A stretch of 64,000 nucleotides of DNA from Plectrocnemia conspersa (lineage: Eukaryota; Arthropoda; Insecta; Trichoptera; Polycentropodidae). The DNA lies in contig VTFK01000003.1 in NCBI GenBank assembly GCA_009617715.1, positions 3,720,001 to 3,784,000 of the forward strand, read 5' to 3'. Positions 24,671 to 39,938 of the stretch are shown in pieces (the first letter of the stretch is position 1; each line of letters starts with the position of its first letter). Under the pieces are notes generated by a model. It saw nothing but the letters and a program-made list of their open reading frames with translations, was not told the origin of the DNA and ran no database searches. Both the position numbers and the translations under genes were made by a program.

Positions 24671-25974
24671 TAATGGAAATATTCGGTCATTTAATATGTA
24701 TATCGGATAATGCACTCTTATATATTTCACTAAAAAAAATTTGAGCAGTAAACTAATATCACGTTTGTGCCATCAATTTTCAGATATACTGGACGCATAG
24801 TTTGTTTTTGATAGACATGTATAGATGACGCATTTTATCACACTCGACTGTTTCTTTATTTAAAAAAATATTGCTTTTTAATAATTATTTTAATTAATGA
24901 ATGATTACTTTTATAATAGTTACATTTTTTTAATTTTATAAGATATGCATAACACGTCAAAAAATCACATTTTTGACCAGGGAGTCATTTTAGCTTTTTG
25001 ATATCACTTTAGTTAATATCAGCTGCGATTGAATTAATTAAGCTAAATTGCTGAAACATTTTAAATATGTACTTAAGTTTATCAAATTTATTGTATATAC
25101 AATAGCTTAAAATGTTTTAAATAAACTTGATATACATAGAGATTGTTAAATGATAATAAAGTGTTGTCCTTTCTAACATTTTGTTTCATTCAACGAACGA
25201 ATTCTGCGAATTTCGGTCATAGTAGATACCACTGATAAATATTATATTCACAAATGTTTTACGACGGAATAAAAGCATTTTTTTGATTAAGAAGAAGTGT
25301 CTCATTGTCTCATTTCGAAACAAAATAAACGCACATAATGATCATGGACTTTTGATATATTGACAGAAAACACAATAAGCTGTGCTGCTCAATTATACAA
25401 ATTGCTTTCAAATTTTATTCGATACAGTATAAACGAATATTTGACCAGTATTCGAATATTTATATAGTTGAAAATCGGGCGAATAATTCGAATAATCAAA
25501 TATTCGATTACGAACCCTACTCTGAAATAATTATTAACTTTACTCCCTATACAAAAAATGTTTGTTTTGATATATCTGGATTTTTTCTGTGAGATTGTTT
25601 AACCGTTTACGTATACTTTCTTTTCTAATAGATTAAGGAACAGTTAAGTGAAATTACGCATTTTCCAGTGTTGCTTTTAGTGTAAAATTTCTTAAAAAGC
25701 GTTTTTATATATGTATATGTGAGAATAATGGGAGTAAATTACCTTTATTATTTATTTTCAGCTAAATGAGCTAAATAAATTGAAAAAATAATAAATAATA
25801 CTACAATATTACAAAATGAATATTTATTTAAATATTCAAATAAAATTAAATAATTACCCCAATGTGTCACGATAATCAAAAAAATAAACAATACATTGCT
25901 TTTATTACAATACACAAGAAAATTATGTAAAAACAATACATAAACATAAATAATACAATGCCAGCGTATTAAGG
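24671..25974. other. AT-rich, no feature seen
   Basis: Several ATTCGAATA words near 25450-25510 but no ordered structure. Confidence 0.5.
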
Positions 25975-26400
25975 AGCCGAATGGCATCAGCCATAGGCGA
26001 GTCGGCTATTGCGGACGTCTTGGCTCTAATGGGCATCAGAAGAGGATGCGATCGTGATTCTCGAAGACGTTCTGAAACCCAAAACGGAGAATTTCTGGGA
26101 AATAGTTTGAAGAAGTGCTTAGCGACGCACAAATTTCTGCGAGAACTTAGCGAATTATATCGTAACGCTTCGACCTCAAACGGAAGCCCATCTTCATATA
26201 GAGCTGAATCACTCCGTAGAAAAACGGAGTCCGCAACAGATCGAATGCAACTAAATATTTTTAAATCATCTGCATACAGAAAAAACTTGAATTTGTGACT
26301 GCCGTATTAATGTCAATAATAAATAACATAAAGAGCAGAGGGTTCAGGTTGGACCCTTAAGAACCCCCCGAAAGGGTTAAATATTATTTCAACAATCGGT
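25975..26400. other. Coding-like segment, unidentified
   Basis: A 105-codon plus-strand frame (25981-26298) in a balanced-composition block starts MASAIGESAIADVLALMG and contains KFLRELSELYRN. No family is recognised. The following TTCAGGTTGGACCCTTAAG is reminiscent of retroelement sequence. It may be a decayed repeat rather than a gene. Confidence 0.25.
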
Positions 26401-26549
26401 CTTAAATAACTCAAGAATAACTGAATTAAATTATCCGAGCAATCGAGGTCCAACAATTTTTTTACAAACTTAGTCGAAGGCATTCTCAAAATCTATTTTT
26501 CTAACGATATTTGACATAATTTTAATACGTTTTTAATATTTTAATTGTT

Positions 26550-26985
26550 TCATGTGCCGCTAGGTGTTTCGTTCAAACATTGCGGTAGGATATAGGTATA
26601 CGGGGCGGATAAGGGGTGAAACAAAAATACGTATCCACCCCCACTGTATCTCACTCCGACCTGAAATGTGGAGATAGAGAGCGGAGAAGAAAGTTTGTGC
26701 ATCCTCCACACAGCACACACGGCTGTGTATTGTAATTCACGAATGGCGTTGTCGCCATGCACCGCGCCATTATTGTCGACAAAGTGAAATATGCAAATAA
26801 AACGGACGACACATCCAGATAAACACACGGTGGGATATGTGGGTGGGCGATGAGATAAATGTGCATGTGTGTGTAGTGCTGAGCGACGTTTTCGATCTTC
26901 AAAGGTCTCGGTTAGTTTTTGAAAGATTGCCTCGCACGCCAACTTTTGCAAATTGGACGACGACGAAGCGACACGAGACATTCGA
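26550..26985. other. Balanced island 11
   Basis: TATACGGGGCGGATAAGGGG, CACCGCGCCATTATTGTCG and a GTGTGTGT tract. The long minus-strand frames overlap one another in two phases and have low-complexity content, so they are not called. Confidence 0.3.
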
Positions 26986-27589
26986 ATGTTTTTGAATTAA
27001 ATGTATATATGTATATGTAATATGTATTTACATATATTATATACAACAACATATGATTGCTAATGTTCGAATAAAAGTTAAGACAAATGAGTTGTGACGT
27101 AAATTATTGTAAGAGTGACGAATAAAATTAATTTTCAAAAAATATATACATAATATGTTCATCAAATGAATAAAATAAATTTTAAAATATAGTTTTTTTT
27201 TCCCCCTCCTTGATCGCTTGCTTTGTTTCAAAAGTCACCGAACGTCACTGATCCATATTTATATACATACAAACATATGAACAGTTTGTTATATATTGTT
27301 CATTTAAAATAACATATATTACGAAGAAAGACAACTCTTATTTAAAATAATATAAAAATGTATCTTAGGTTAGGTTAGTTTTTTTCCTAAATAAATCCTC
27401 ATATGTTAAAAATTCGTACCGCACAAATCAAATATTATATATTATTTAGATTGGAACATTATATGATATAATATTTTCATATTGTACACATAAGAACTCG
27501 AATCATTTTTAATATATCACATATTATCAACTAAATCCTTGAATAGCTAACACAGATACACACATGTGCGATATAGCTAGGAAGTATTA

Positions 27590-28190
27590 AAGCCAGCGGT
27601 TTCTGGCAAAACGATTTAGGGCGCTGTGTGTAGAGTACAAGGGGTAGGGGCACTACTATATGAAAACGTTACATTTTTAGTATATCGGCGCTTAGGGAAT
27701 ATGAAAATCTCATATTTCGCCGTGACACTCGTTCGTGTTTCGTCTCGGTTTCGAGTTCGCGGAAGAAGCGGAGCGATATTAGGCACATCTACCGCTTCCT
27801 GTTTCCGCATATAGTTATTAAACTTCCCACATAGGTGCGCCGAAAAAAGGGATGTAGCGAAAAAATCGCGGGATGATCTGGCGCGAATCAGCGAAGCCGT
27901 ACAACAATTTCAATAAGCATTCCTCAAAAATGAAAATGATTTTCGCGAAAATTACGGTACCAATTTTCCGGGCCGTGTTGCCGCGGGGCCGTAGTACGGA
28001 GGGGAGGCTGGGGGCGGACGAACCGTCGTCGTCGTATGGGGGTGGGAAGCGCGAGAAAAGAGAGAATATTAGCTGGAGACCCCCTTCGTTCCAACTTTTC
28101 TGCGCCACCCCTTTCTTACACCTCACCCTCGCTCAGCTCGAGCGTCTACGGCTAAAAAACCACCACCCCTATATGTATATAATGTAGATA
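27590..28190. other. GC-rich island 12
   Basis: GTTGCCGCGGGGCCG, GGAGGGGAGGCTGGGGGCG and CGTCGTCGTCGTATGG. Open frames mirror each other on both strands, as expected of GC-rich non-coding DNA. Confidence 0.3.
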
Positions 28191-29203
28191 CAGCCTGGAC
28201 TATTGTCGTAACGTAACGTTTAATACGATATATGTATCCTTAAACGTTTTATAACAATAATATGTGTACTATATACAAATATTTTAATACTATTCAATGT
28301 TTACAAGGCTAAACTCGAAAGTATTCGATATATCGACCGACGCTTTTATAGTCTATAAATCATACGACACTCACAGCAATGTCAACCTTAATACCCCAAG
28401 ACGTTTTCGATTATGTTCTTAGGTTGATTAATCGACCATCTAACCTGAAGTTGTCCTCCGTATGTCTAAAAGTATTTTTCTTAAAATAACGTTTTAGTAT
28501 AGCTATTAAAATATAATTAAAGCTTTATTTATAATTTTTATAAAATTTAATATAAGTGTTAGTAGCATATTTTTTCAATACCTCAATTTGCGTTACATCA
28601 AATAAAAATACTTAAAATGAGCTTTCGTTTTATATTATAGCAATTGTATCCATTACAATCATGAAAACAGTATTATACAGCAAATTATAAATAAAGGTTA
28701 AATTTGCCTTTTTTTAATTCTAAAGAATTATTGGATTATTAAATGAACAATATATTATAATATTGTTCCATATAATGAATTGTTTGTGCATTACTGCGAG
28801 CGAGAATTGGTCAGAACGGTGAACACCTTATGAATAACTCTCTGCAACGAATCCTTTTTCTAAGAAAAAAATCTGAATTTACCTTACATAAATGCACAAA
28901 CAATACATTTTATGGAACGAACTATTTATTTCAAAGAACATATCTCTCAAAATAATGCACACCTTTATAAATACACAATGTTACATTTTTAACAAATATA
29001 TTGTTTTAAAATATTATAAATAATTTTTGCTTTTTAATAAAGATATTTATATCAAGATGAATAACAATTTACATCATAAGTATGTCAAAATATATCAAAA
29101 AATATAAAAACACTACTTACATAAAAATATATGCGCTATAGATACAAATGTATATTCACAAAAATAATGTATATTCACACTCTTCTTAGTGTCATAAAAT
29201 CTA
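28191..29203. other. AT-rich, no feature seen
   Basis: No gene or repeat recognised before the TTAA-flanked element. Confidence 0.5.
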
Positions 29204-29207
29204 TTAA

Positions 29208-30322
29208 CCTTTTACTTGCCAAAATCCGATAAATCGGCTTTTGTTACTTTGGCAAAAATCACCAGATTCGACGCCATAATTGTAAAATAAATAGGATACT
29301 TTATTAATTAGATAAATATATTAATTAAATATAAACTTTGTTTATTGTGTTATGAATCGATATTTGGATAATAATCTCAAAAATCTCTACAAGAAATTTT
29401 TAAAGTACAATTTCTCACATACTTGCAATTTAATTTTACTAAGAAGCCTTTATATTTACATGAAGTATTTTTATTGCTATATTTGTTAAAATAATTATCT
29501 AATATAAACTATATCGTAGATCTATCAGATAATGATTTTAATTAAATATTTCATGATTATCACACTTTTTTATCTTTAATTTTTTTGAATCCCTTATTGC
29601 TATTTTTCATATTTAAGAAAAATACTTCAATAGTTTTTTTTATTTTTCAGACACACTAGGGAATTACATGAACAACTACAATTTATGTTACGTATTTAAA
29701 AACATACGGTGCCCGTTCCTAATTTTATATTTTCCTTAAATTATTCCACTACACATATTTAAATTTATTCTACATTAAAAAACTATTTCAACATTGAACA
29801 AATATAATGCACACAATTGCCATTTTAACGTACGGTTTACCGTTACATTTCTATTTTAGCATGTGGTCTACCTTTACCTTAATTAATTAATCAAACTCCA
29901 TAATTAGACTTTGTAGTATAATAATTTTAACTTTTTAATTTATAATTCAAAGTATTCGAAGGCTGAAAGCGAACAAAGGTTGTACCAATTACCAAGTGCA
30001 AAGTACTTACCGTTTGAATGCCGTTAGGACGCCGGTGTCCACTTACGAACGACGACATGAATGCCGCTAGGACGCGGGTGTCCTGTCCTAGTTTATTATA
30101 TATATATATTATTTATTTGTTTGTAAAATTATAAAATATTTTTTTATGCTTTTTGCGTACTTACATGTATAAACTACATTTTAATTTTAATAAATAAAAG
30201 TTCGTATAAAAATAATTTCAGAAGTATTTTTTTTTAAATATATTTATAAAAACATCAATATATGCCAAAAATGTTTGGCATTCTTAGCATACACCGCCTA
30301 ATTTCTCTTGGCACTAAAAGGG
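29208..30322. mobile_element. piggyBac-type non-autonomous element, TTAA-flanked
   Basis: TTAA at 29204-29207 precedes CCTTTTACTTGCCAA; TTAA at 30323-30326 follows an end whose reverse complement is CCTTTTAGTGCCAAG. TTAA targets with CCY-starting inverted ends are the piggyBac hallmark. The 1115-bp body has no transposase. An internal pair of repeats, TGAATGCCGTTAGGACGCC (near 30015) and TGAATGCCGCTAGGACGCG (near 30058), lies inside the element. Confidence 0.8.
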
Positions 30323-30689
30323 TTAAATTTCTAGTGGAAACATTCCTAATTATAGTTTCATGTATCAAATGCATACTATTTCGAATAAAATACAATTATA
30401 TTGTATATTCCCGTTTGATATTATCCATGTATTTTGAAATAAATTTTGAAGTATATAAAAGAATTCCATGTAAAAACATATTATTTTATTATATTATAAA
30501 ATTTTCGTGAAATGTGAAATAAAAATATTTGCTTTTTCTCCTAAAAAAAATATCCTAGAGAAAATACTAGATATAATAATGTATATTTAAATAGAGATGA
30601 CCCTGAAATATATTCATAATAATCACTATATGTATGCAGTTTAATGCTTTTTAAGATATTTCGTTAATTAAGTGAATAGGCACTTCTTA

Positions 30690-31125
30690 CAGCAGAACAA
30701 CTTATTTAATGATAGTTCCATTCTTGAGAGCTTCTACCTACTTACTTATCGCTCGCCTTTTTTGTTTGTTAAATATGGTACTTTGGACCAATGATTGTAC
30801 GTCCAAGGTTCTATATTTCCTGATGCTTCACTGTGTTCATAAGCACCGAGTCCTTCTGTAACAACTGCAAGACAGATTCGTTTTTTATATGAAATGTCCA
30901 CTACTTCAGCATTCTACGCAACCTTAGAGGTGTACTGACCACACGTAGGCGGATTCATTTATCATATTCATGAAGCAACTTCTCGCCATTTCATTCCTTC
31001 TCCGTATTTACGTCTGTATCGATATACGTGCCCAAGTATTTAAAGCTATCACTTTTCTCAATCTTGCATCCCTGTATGGGCAGTGCTAGCTCCTTTGCGC
31101 TTTCCGCCACACAAAGCGAACATTG
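30690..31125 (-). pseudogene. Non-LTR retrotransposon reverse-transcriptase relic
   Basis: On the minus strand the segment reads FALCGGKRKG..., then SDSFKYLGTYID and LRLRRMLK, like the thumb region after the palm in many animal non-LTR reverse transcriptases (FKYLGSxID...). Stops interrupt the frame and no catalytic FADD box is retained. Confidence 0.6.
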
Positions 31126-31189
31126 TTGCTGACTAATGAATTAGGTTAACTAATATTAATACCTGATTTATAATATTGTATATAAAAAC

Positions 31190-31930
31190 GCATTCTTTCC
31201 TCTCTCTCGCTCTCCTTCATTAATTCATTACCGCCATCCCTCATATTGATCGGAAATGATCTTTTCGTCGGCGGCGGTGTCATCATAATATATAGAACGA
31301 CAATATCACACCGGTCTCGCATCCATATGTATCAGAGGCTCTCACGGAGCGTGTTTACCCACACACGCTCGCACATGAGGGGGCGGTCGGGGGAGACACC
31401 CTGGCCCCCGAGACACCTCTGTCCCCCCCGTTCAGAAATGAGAATGAAACTGCGTTGCTCTCGGCCGACGGGGGCGGAGGGCCGGCCCGGGGGGCTGACG
31501 GGGGCGCCGGTGCCGGAGACCGATGGGGGTCGAAATCATATTAAACACCCCCCGCGCCTCCGCCCGACGCCTTCTCCCACCCACACGTCATCTCAGGGCG
31601 CCGTCGCCATGGCAACGGCCCGGGACAACCTTGCATGATATTACGTATGTACGGCTCGTAGTTTTTCTCGCGCGACTCGCCGACCCACCCCCGCGGAGAA
31701 CCCCGCCATTTTTATGCCACCCCATGTCCCCGACCGAGCCATGGGGGTGGCGCACTCATACCCGAACAGCGGTGTGACTGCTACGTGTGAATGCTCCCTT
31801 AATTATGGAGGCCTTACGCGACGTTGTTGTTGTGTGCGAGCCGATATCGACGCCAGACAACCTTCGCAGAGCTGGACATGACGTCCGACTGTGAACCGTA
31901 GAGGGTCGATCAACCCCTAATGAATAATAA
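31190..31930. other. Largest GC-rich island (13)
   Basis: About 740 bp, CpG-rich and C/G-skewed in blocks, with GGGGGCGGAGGGCCGGCCCG, CGCCATGGCAACGG and CCTTAATTATGGAGGCC. The 130-codon plus frame is Pro/Arg-rich with no domain. Ends in an (AAT)n tract near 31923. Candidate promoter or CpG-rich enhancer. Confidence 0.35.
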
Positions 31931-33059
31931 TAATAATAATAAAGTCACCTGTTACCATTACAGTTTAAATTATATATTTTCTTTCATTGTGAAAATAAGA
32001 AGAGTTTGTCACAAAACTCACACCATTTCGGAAATTCTCTCTGCTCCAATCGACGACCCAAGATCGACTTTCCGGCGGCTCTAAAAACTGCGTTATCCCT
32101 GGCGCTTTTTTATAAAATTCTTCATTTTTTATAAAATTCTTATCACCATTTCTCTCTTTAAATTGGTTTCGAAAAACATCGTTATTAATTTTGGTGCAAA
32201 TAATCGCCACATTACTTTCAATGTTCAATTTTGAACTTAACAACTGGCAGCTTCTTCGTATCTTATCTAAAAATGGCATCATCTCTTAATGAATAAATTT
32301 TTTTCATTGACTTTTGCATTGTATTAAAGATATATGTAATAGTTTACTTATGTTACGTTTACTTCCAAGCTACATTATAATAACACGTGTTGAGTTTATA
32401 TATTTTAATTAGTGATGGGACGATTAATTGCAATCGGAATCGGAGAGTTTTTAACCTAATTTCTGATTTATTGCTACTTTTGCATTAGTTGTTCACAATT
32501 TAGTGCCTGGTGGGAGCCAATATCTACGGAAAAACATTTCTTATAATGTAAAACGATAAAATATATTACTCTAAAAAATATTAAAGATTATGAAAATCTC
32601 CTTTGCTGGTAGAATTCCAACAAAAATAAATTTTCCATCTTAGCATATTAACTCAATGTTTTTACATTATAATTTAAGAGTTTAAGATTGTAATATTTTT
32701 TGATGAATATTGTAAATAACAAATCAATTTCTCTTGGAGATCAACTAAATTTGCTTATAAAAAATGTTTTAAAATCCAGAGATTGAATACAAAAAGTCTG
32801 ATGTATTCTAAACCACTAGTAAATAATAGCAAATTTACAATCTTATCTACGATTAAAACTACGTAAATTCAAAATGGGCATTATTTCTGAGTTTCAAGTG
32901 GTTTTATTTTGAAATATATTATTTTTATAAAATATTACTGTAATGATCTTAGTTTGCCATGCAAGTCATTTTAAATTTGAACAGAATACTTTTAAAATCT
33001 AATTTTATATTATACAAAATAAACACTAATAACAACGCCACTGGAAACATAATTTTTGG
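31931..33059. other. AT-rich; one unidentified open frame
   Basis: A 105-codon minus frame at 31965-32282 (includes WVVDWSRENFRNG) has no family that I recognise; probably chance or old repeat. Confidence 0.4.
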
Positions 33060-33320
33060 AGAACATTATCTGGGAGTGCAGACCCTCAGCGACGCGCCTT
33101 CTGGGCGCTGTTATTGGCAGGGGGTGTTATGGTGCTGTCGTCTTCAATGGCGCAGACTCCTGTCAGATTCTCTAAGAAGGGCACTGCTTTGTGGAAGCAG
33201 CTCAAAAGTTTGCTGTCAGTGTGGATTGTGTCGTTGAGGGCTCTCTCCAAAGTATGCCTTGAATCATGTGGAGTAGGCCGGCCAAGGATGAGAACTTGAC
33301 AAATGTAGTGCTGCAATGTC
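33060..33320 (-). pseudogene. Unidentified coding-like fragment
   Basis: The minus-strand frame of about 77 codons ends with a natural-looking stop after NNSAQKARR and includes LLSCFHKAVPFLENLTGVC. Composition is much more balanced than its flanks. It could be a retroelement or a processed-gene fragment; I do not recognise the family. Confidence 0.3.
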
Positions 33321-33734
33321 AGCCCTATAGCCGAGGGTTAGAAATAAATAAGGCAGAAATTCGCATTAAATTGTTCTGTAAAAAATAAAATTTATTTTCA
33401 TAAATTATTTAAACTATTCTTATAAAACATTTTATTTGCAAAAATTACTTGTCTTTAACATTCAGTGTATATTATATTAATTTAAACTATTATTAATGTT
33501 CCACACATTTATCAAAACTATATACTAGTGTAGAAGAGACCTACAAAAAAGCTTATTGCCACCTTTGGCGTTCGCTTTCTAGCGCTTTTCCGAAAAAGAC
33601 TTTTACGTTCATACAGATCTATTTTCTCAATGAAAGACGCCGAACTCCGATACGTCGTCTTTTAATATTGCAAATAAATAAACAAGCATGAGTAAAATAT
33701 TATTAATAGCCGTACGTGTATCAAGTTTGCAGTT

Positions 33735-33900
33735 TTAATATATGGCCCTTTGGAGAATGGCCATCGCGGAACATTGCACCCCTAGGGGATGAGGGATGCA
33801 CCAGTAAATCACGTCAAATCCTCATACATAAGCAACAAAAGTTCGCAGACCGGCCCCAAGAACACGCTGTGATCCTGCACAATTTTTAATATTCCATTGC
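33735..33900. other. Balanced island 14
   Basis: GGCCATCGCGGAACATTGC and CCCCTAGGGGATGAGGG form a short unique block just before the TA microsatellite. Confidence 0.25.
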
Positions 33901-33946
33901 TACTCTAAATTCACATGTGCATCTTCATACGCTAGATATTATATAG

Positions 33947-35979
<2,033 letters not shown>

Positions 35980-36205
35980 GCGATTTTATTGCTTTTGTCG
36001 TGAATTTTTGCCTTCTGAGAAGTGATAATTGTTTTTGCGCTCTCCTAATAACCAAAATTCGATTTGAATATACTTTGATTAGCCCTCTTATATTAGTAAT
36101 ATAATATAATACATAGTAATATCGATAAGGATAGCTATCATATTCTTAAAACAATATCGAAATGCAAACTATGGAGCAATATGTGAGATGCGATGTCTGT
36201 CTATT
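35980..36205 (+). repeat. Hairpin-ended repeat family, copy lacking the hairpin tip
   Basis: Contains CGATTTTATTGCTTTTG, CCTTCTGAGAAGTGATAATT, TTTTTGCGCTCTCCTAATA and AAGGATAGCTATCATATTC, colinear with the 17.8-kb copy, ending at GTGAGATGCGATG. The hairpin side stops at TTTATTGCGATTTT. Confidence 0.8.
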
Positions 36206-37109
36206 ATTAAGTATTTGACGATATAAGTTTTATGATCAACTCAAGGAATTACGATTAGCAATCATTTCGTTCCGTCTTCCTCGAATATCTTTCGGTCAGC
36301 AAAAATTAAGAATGCAAGAAACAAAATATTTTTTTATTTATAAAGATATCTAGATTTTAAAAATAAAATATACACTGTAATAAATAAATACAAACTGTAT
36401 ATTACATATATTTTTCCACACGACCAATTTCTCGAGAAATTTGGATAAATTTCTCATTATTCGAAAAACGTTGTATTTTAAGGGACGTTGAGAATATTAA
36501 GGGCAAACTCAATAAATGCATGTTTAAAGATAATCAACTATAAATTAATCGCAGTTTAAAATTAATTATTATTTTATTAGCCATTGAGACTATATTCTGG
36601 AATCGATTTTTACTCTTATTACTATTTGATGTTTGTCATCTGATTGCTATGAAAATGACCTTTAAGTGACTTTTAATCATATGCAGACATCAAAATATAA
36701 CTAGTTGTATGGTTGAGACCCATGTTTCTAACATTTAGAATTACTTCTGCTTCAGCATTCTTATGCTGGAACAGACGCAGATTATCCCCGCGCTCAAGTT
36801 TCTTGATTTCTTCTTTGACAATCTGATTCTTAAATTAATAAGCAATATCGCAAACACAACACAATTCTTAAAAAATTATATTATGCAAGTGATCAAAGGT
36901 ATTTTCCAGATCCAGACAAAGACGTTTGAAGTAGTGGTTTTATTATATATTTAATGCTCCTCCACAAAAAGTATTGTGTAGTTTTATCCGCATTCACTCC
37001 CTGCAGAAAAATACTATAATATAAAACAATAAATATAAAATAACAAGGTTGATAATTATGTATTTACAAAGACATGTCTACAAGTGTACGTGGCCCACCG
37101 TTCTTACTT
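36206..37109. other. AT-rich, no gene
   Basis: A 63-codon frame near 36763 has no recognisable product. Confidence 0.5.
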
Positions 37110-37830
37110 AACCAATCAATGTTTCAACCTAACCCATTGCCTCTATCCGCCAGTGTCTGGCTGGCTGGAATTTTCTAAAAAAGAGTGAATTTCTCTGGAC
37201 TTGTAGGATGAGGCGATACAGGGTGTATAAAGCGGATATAGGGTGGTCTGTTGTGTCGACAATGGCCGCGGCTAAGCGTCGATAATGTGACCGACAATGA
37301 CATGGACACAAAAGCGGGCGGTTTGTTTGACCGGACTTGTGACGGGTCAGGATCCGAGAGCAATCTACCAGCCAACGATTGATTCATATGACAACCGTCA
37401 CAGATTTATTGACCGAATGCTAGAAATATTTTTCCTCTGTTGCTTGTCTTTTGACTTAACCTTTTTCAGTTAAATAATTTGCCATTTTAACTAGAAATTC
37501 ATGATTGAATCTATAATATATGCTGATGGCTATTGAATGTATATATATATATATACAAAGAACTAATCCTAATAGGAGTTTCAAACCAATGACCAATAGT
37601 ATAATAGCATTTCCCATATTGATCGTGCTCGATCCAAGCGCTGAGAAAGTGCTATTAGATGCTTAACGAAACCCGCGGTTTAATCCTGATTCGAGATCCA
37701 TCTCTCTTCACAGCATCCCGAGTAATTACCCCGTTTGATTTTAGTATTTGTTGGCTTCGTAGGTTTTTTGTCGGGCGGCACGTTTTGCACGACGCCTCGC
37801 TACTATAATAAATATCTCAAGTAACGTCAA
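37110..37830. other. Balanced island 15 (two blocks)
   Basis: 37110-37400 has GACAATGGCCGCGGCTAAGC and GACGGGTCAGGATCCG; 37600-37830 has GAAACCCGCGGTTTAATCC, GAGTAATTACCCCG and GTCGGGCGGCACGTTTTGC. No gene recognised. Confidence 0.3.
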
Positions 37831-39734
37831 ACTGTGGTGCGCCAATTAAAATTCTATAAATAATATTTATTGTTGCCGCTGGAACGTTTTAGGCTAACGC
37901 TTATAATTAGAGTCCAATTTGAATATTCAAATAGCAAATATATTCGCCCCTTTTAACTATTTGTTATTCTGTACTTTGTATCACTATATTTTATTTTGTA
38001 CTTTTTAAGAAATAAACCACTAACTTTCAAAATAAAGTTGTGTATTACTTATTATGTCTTTGTATTATAACAACGCAGGTAGTCATTTTTCTCCAAGTGT
38101 AACGCTGCATTATCTACAGCCTAATCTATTATTTTTTATTTTGTGATTATTTTTCCTCCTAATACCATTTATAACAACTAATAGCCGACAAACAAAAAAT
38201 GGAAACAAAAACACTTTGTAATTGCCGAAATTCCATATTTTTACTTTCTCAATAGCCAGCATTTTAAATTTATACGAATAATATTTAATTTTTAGTCCAT
38301 CTTAAATAAATTATTGTGATAATATTTTTTTAGTTTTTTCGGTAGCTTTATTATTTTTAAAATGAATATAAGTAATGTCGATACTTTTTCGGTTCTCATA
38401 ACTGTGCTTGTCAGGTGGTGGAGTCAAAATAGTCTTAAAAGTCGGTGTCTTCGCTGGAGTGTCAGCGATATATTGTCGGCTGTGATCTTGTATTGATGCT
38501 GTAATATCCACTGTGTCTCGTGCTAGGACTCTTTAGGGTTGAGTCTCGGGAGCTTCTTCCTCCGTCTGCCTCTTTCTCTCTCTGCCTGCCCATCTGTCTC
38601 ATATTTATTAGAGCTGTGTCGCAGCAATCAGCAATATAAAATATGCGACACTTAGTGAGAATCAGAAATTAAAAAATGCAACATTTTATATTGCTGATTC
38701 GGCACAGGTCTTACGAATATTAGATGAGAATGTTGTTTAGCCAATTGCATCGTCTTTTGGACACACCCACGCAATATTACGCCTTAAAATACCACAGCTG
38801 TTAATAATGGGATAAAAATAAAAATGGTATTTTTCGCAGGATAAAATAAATTACTGTTTTAGACAAAAGCGTAGTTTTTCCGGTATCCATAATAAATTAC
38901 GAGCTATTTACGTTAAAAAGAGTTTTAAAAAATTAAATTTAAAAAAAATGTAGCAATAATAATAAACAAAATTTAAGGTATATTTATTAATAGTTTTATT
39001 CAAAACACATGAATTAATTTTTTTAAAAGAATTACATGTTTTTAATTTTTCCTGAGTAGTAACAAATTCGAGTGCAAACGGTTAATCGATCTCTCTTCCA
39101 TTGTTTCTTTTTTGTGCCTTTCTTCAAGACGAGTTAATATTTTTTTCATTTGTTCATTAGAATGCCCTATTTATAATACAACAGTAGATTTATTACAATA
39201 GTACTACAAACAAATCTTAAATTGTAACATATTATAATTAGTGCTGAATATTGAAAAATATAAATGTATTAAACTTTCATATGCGCCACTTATATTTGTC
39301 GACTTAGTTCTATCCTCATGTTTTTAATTTTCTCATTTTCATAATAAAAACCCACATTTGATTTCCATATATCCCTATTTTCCAGTAAAAGATGTGTATT
39401 ACGGAATCCGAATGTTAAAGAGCAAAATGTTGTATGTGACTTAACTTTTAATGCTTCATTTTAATAATACTATCAAATTATTTTTAGATTCACAATCGTT
39501 CATTGCTTTTATTACTATTAAGAATAAATATAATTTATTAGAGACTACGAAGATACTTCAGAAAATGAGTTCATCTATATAATGGGTGACCGGATTATTG
39601 CACAAACGAAAATCGCACACAAAATATTTCACACAGAGAAAATTTTGAAAACATGTGATTGTTTGATTTTCAAATACATTTTTTTTTTAATTACAACTGC
39701 TTTATATTTTTTTCATACATATATTGACGTATTC
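37831..39734. other. AT-rich; holds the 38.6-kb hairpin
   Basis: No coding sequence recognised. Confidence 0.5.
38612..38707. ncRNA. Candidate pre-miRNA-like hairpin or palindromic MITE
   Basis: AATCAGCAATATAAAAT (38626-38642) pairs perfectly with ATTTTATATTGCTGATT (38683-38699). CTGTG and CACAG extend the base outside an internal bulge, and the loop is about 40 nt. Size fits a small precursor, but no known miRNA seed was recognised. Confidence 0.25.
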
Positions 39735-39738
39735 TTAA

Positions 39739-39938
39739 CCCTTTGACCGCGGATGACACCTATAGAAGTCATCAAGAAAATCGCAAGTACGCATTGAGCA
39801 CCTAAATGTGTCATAAACCTTTGAGCCTTGTAATATGTTTTTTTTTTTGTATATTTTAAGGTTGAAAAATAATTTATAGCATAAATAGACGCTTCTCCAC
39901 ATATTAGTAAATTTAGAAATCAGCCGCGGTGAAAGGGT
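39739..39938. mobile_element. piggyBac-type MITE, about 200 bp
   Basis: TTAA then CCCTTTGACCGCGG on the left; the right end reverse-complements to ACCCTTTCACCGCGG next to TTAA, with one extra base. Interior AT-rich, no coding. Confidence 0.75.

Noticed and set aside
26550..26981. 143-codon minus-strand open frame
   Set aside because: Overlaps an 83-codon frame in another phase, runs through a GT-repeat tract, and shows no protein family.
31246..31638. 130-codon plus-strand open frame
   Set aside because: Pro/Arg-rich translation of a CpG-rich island; no domain, and a second overlapping frame is equally open.
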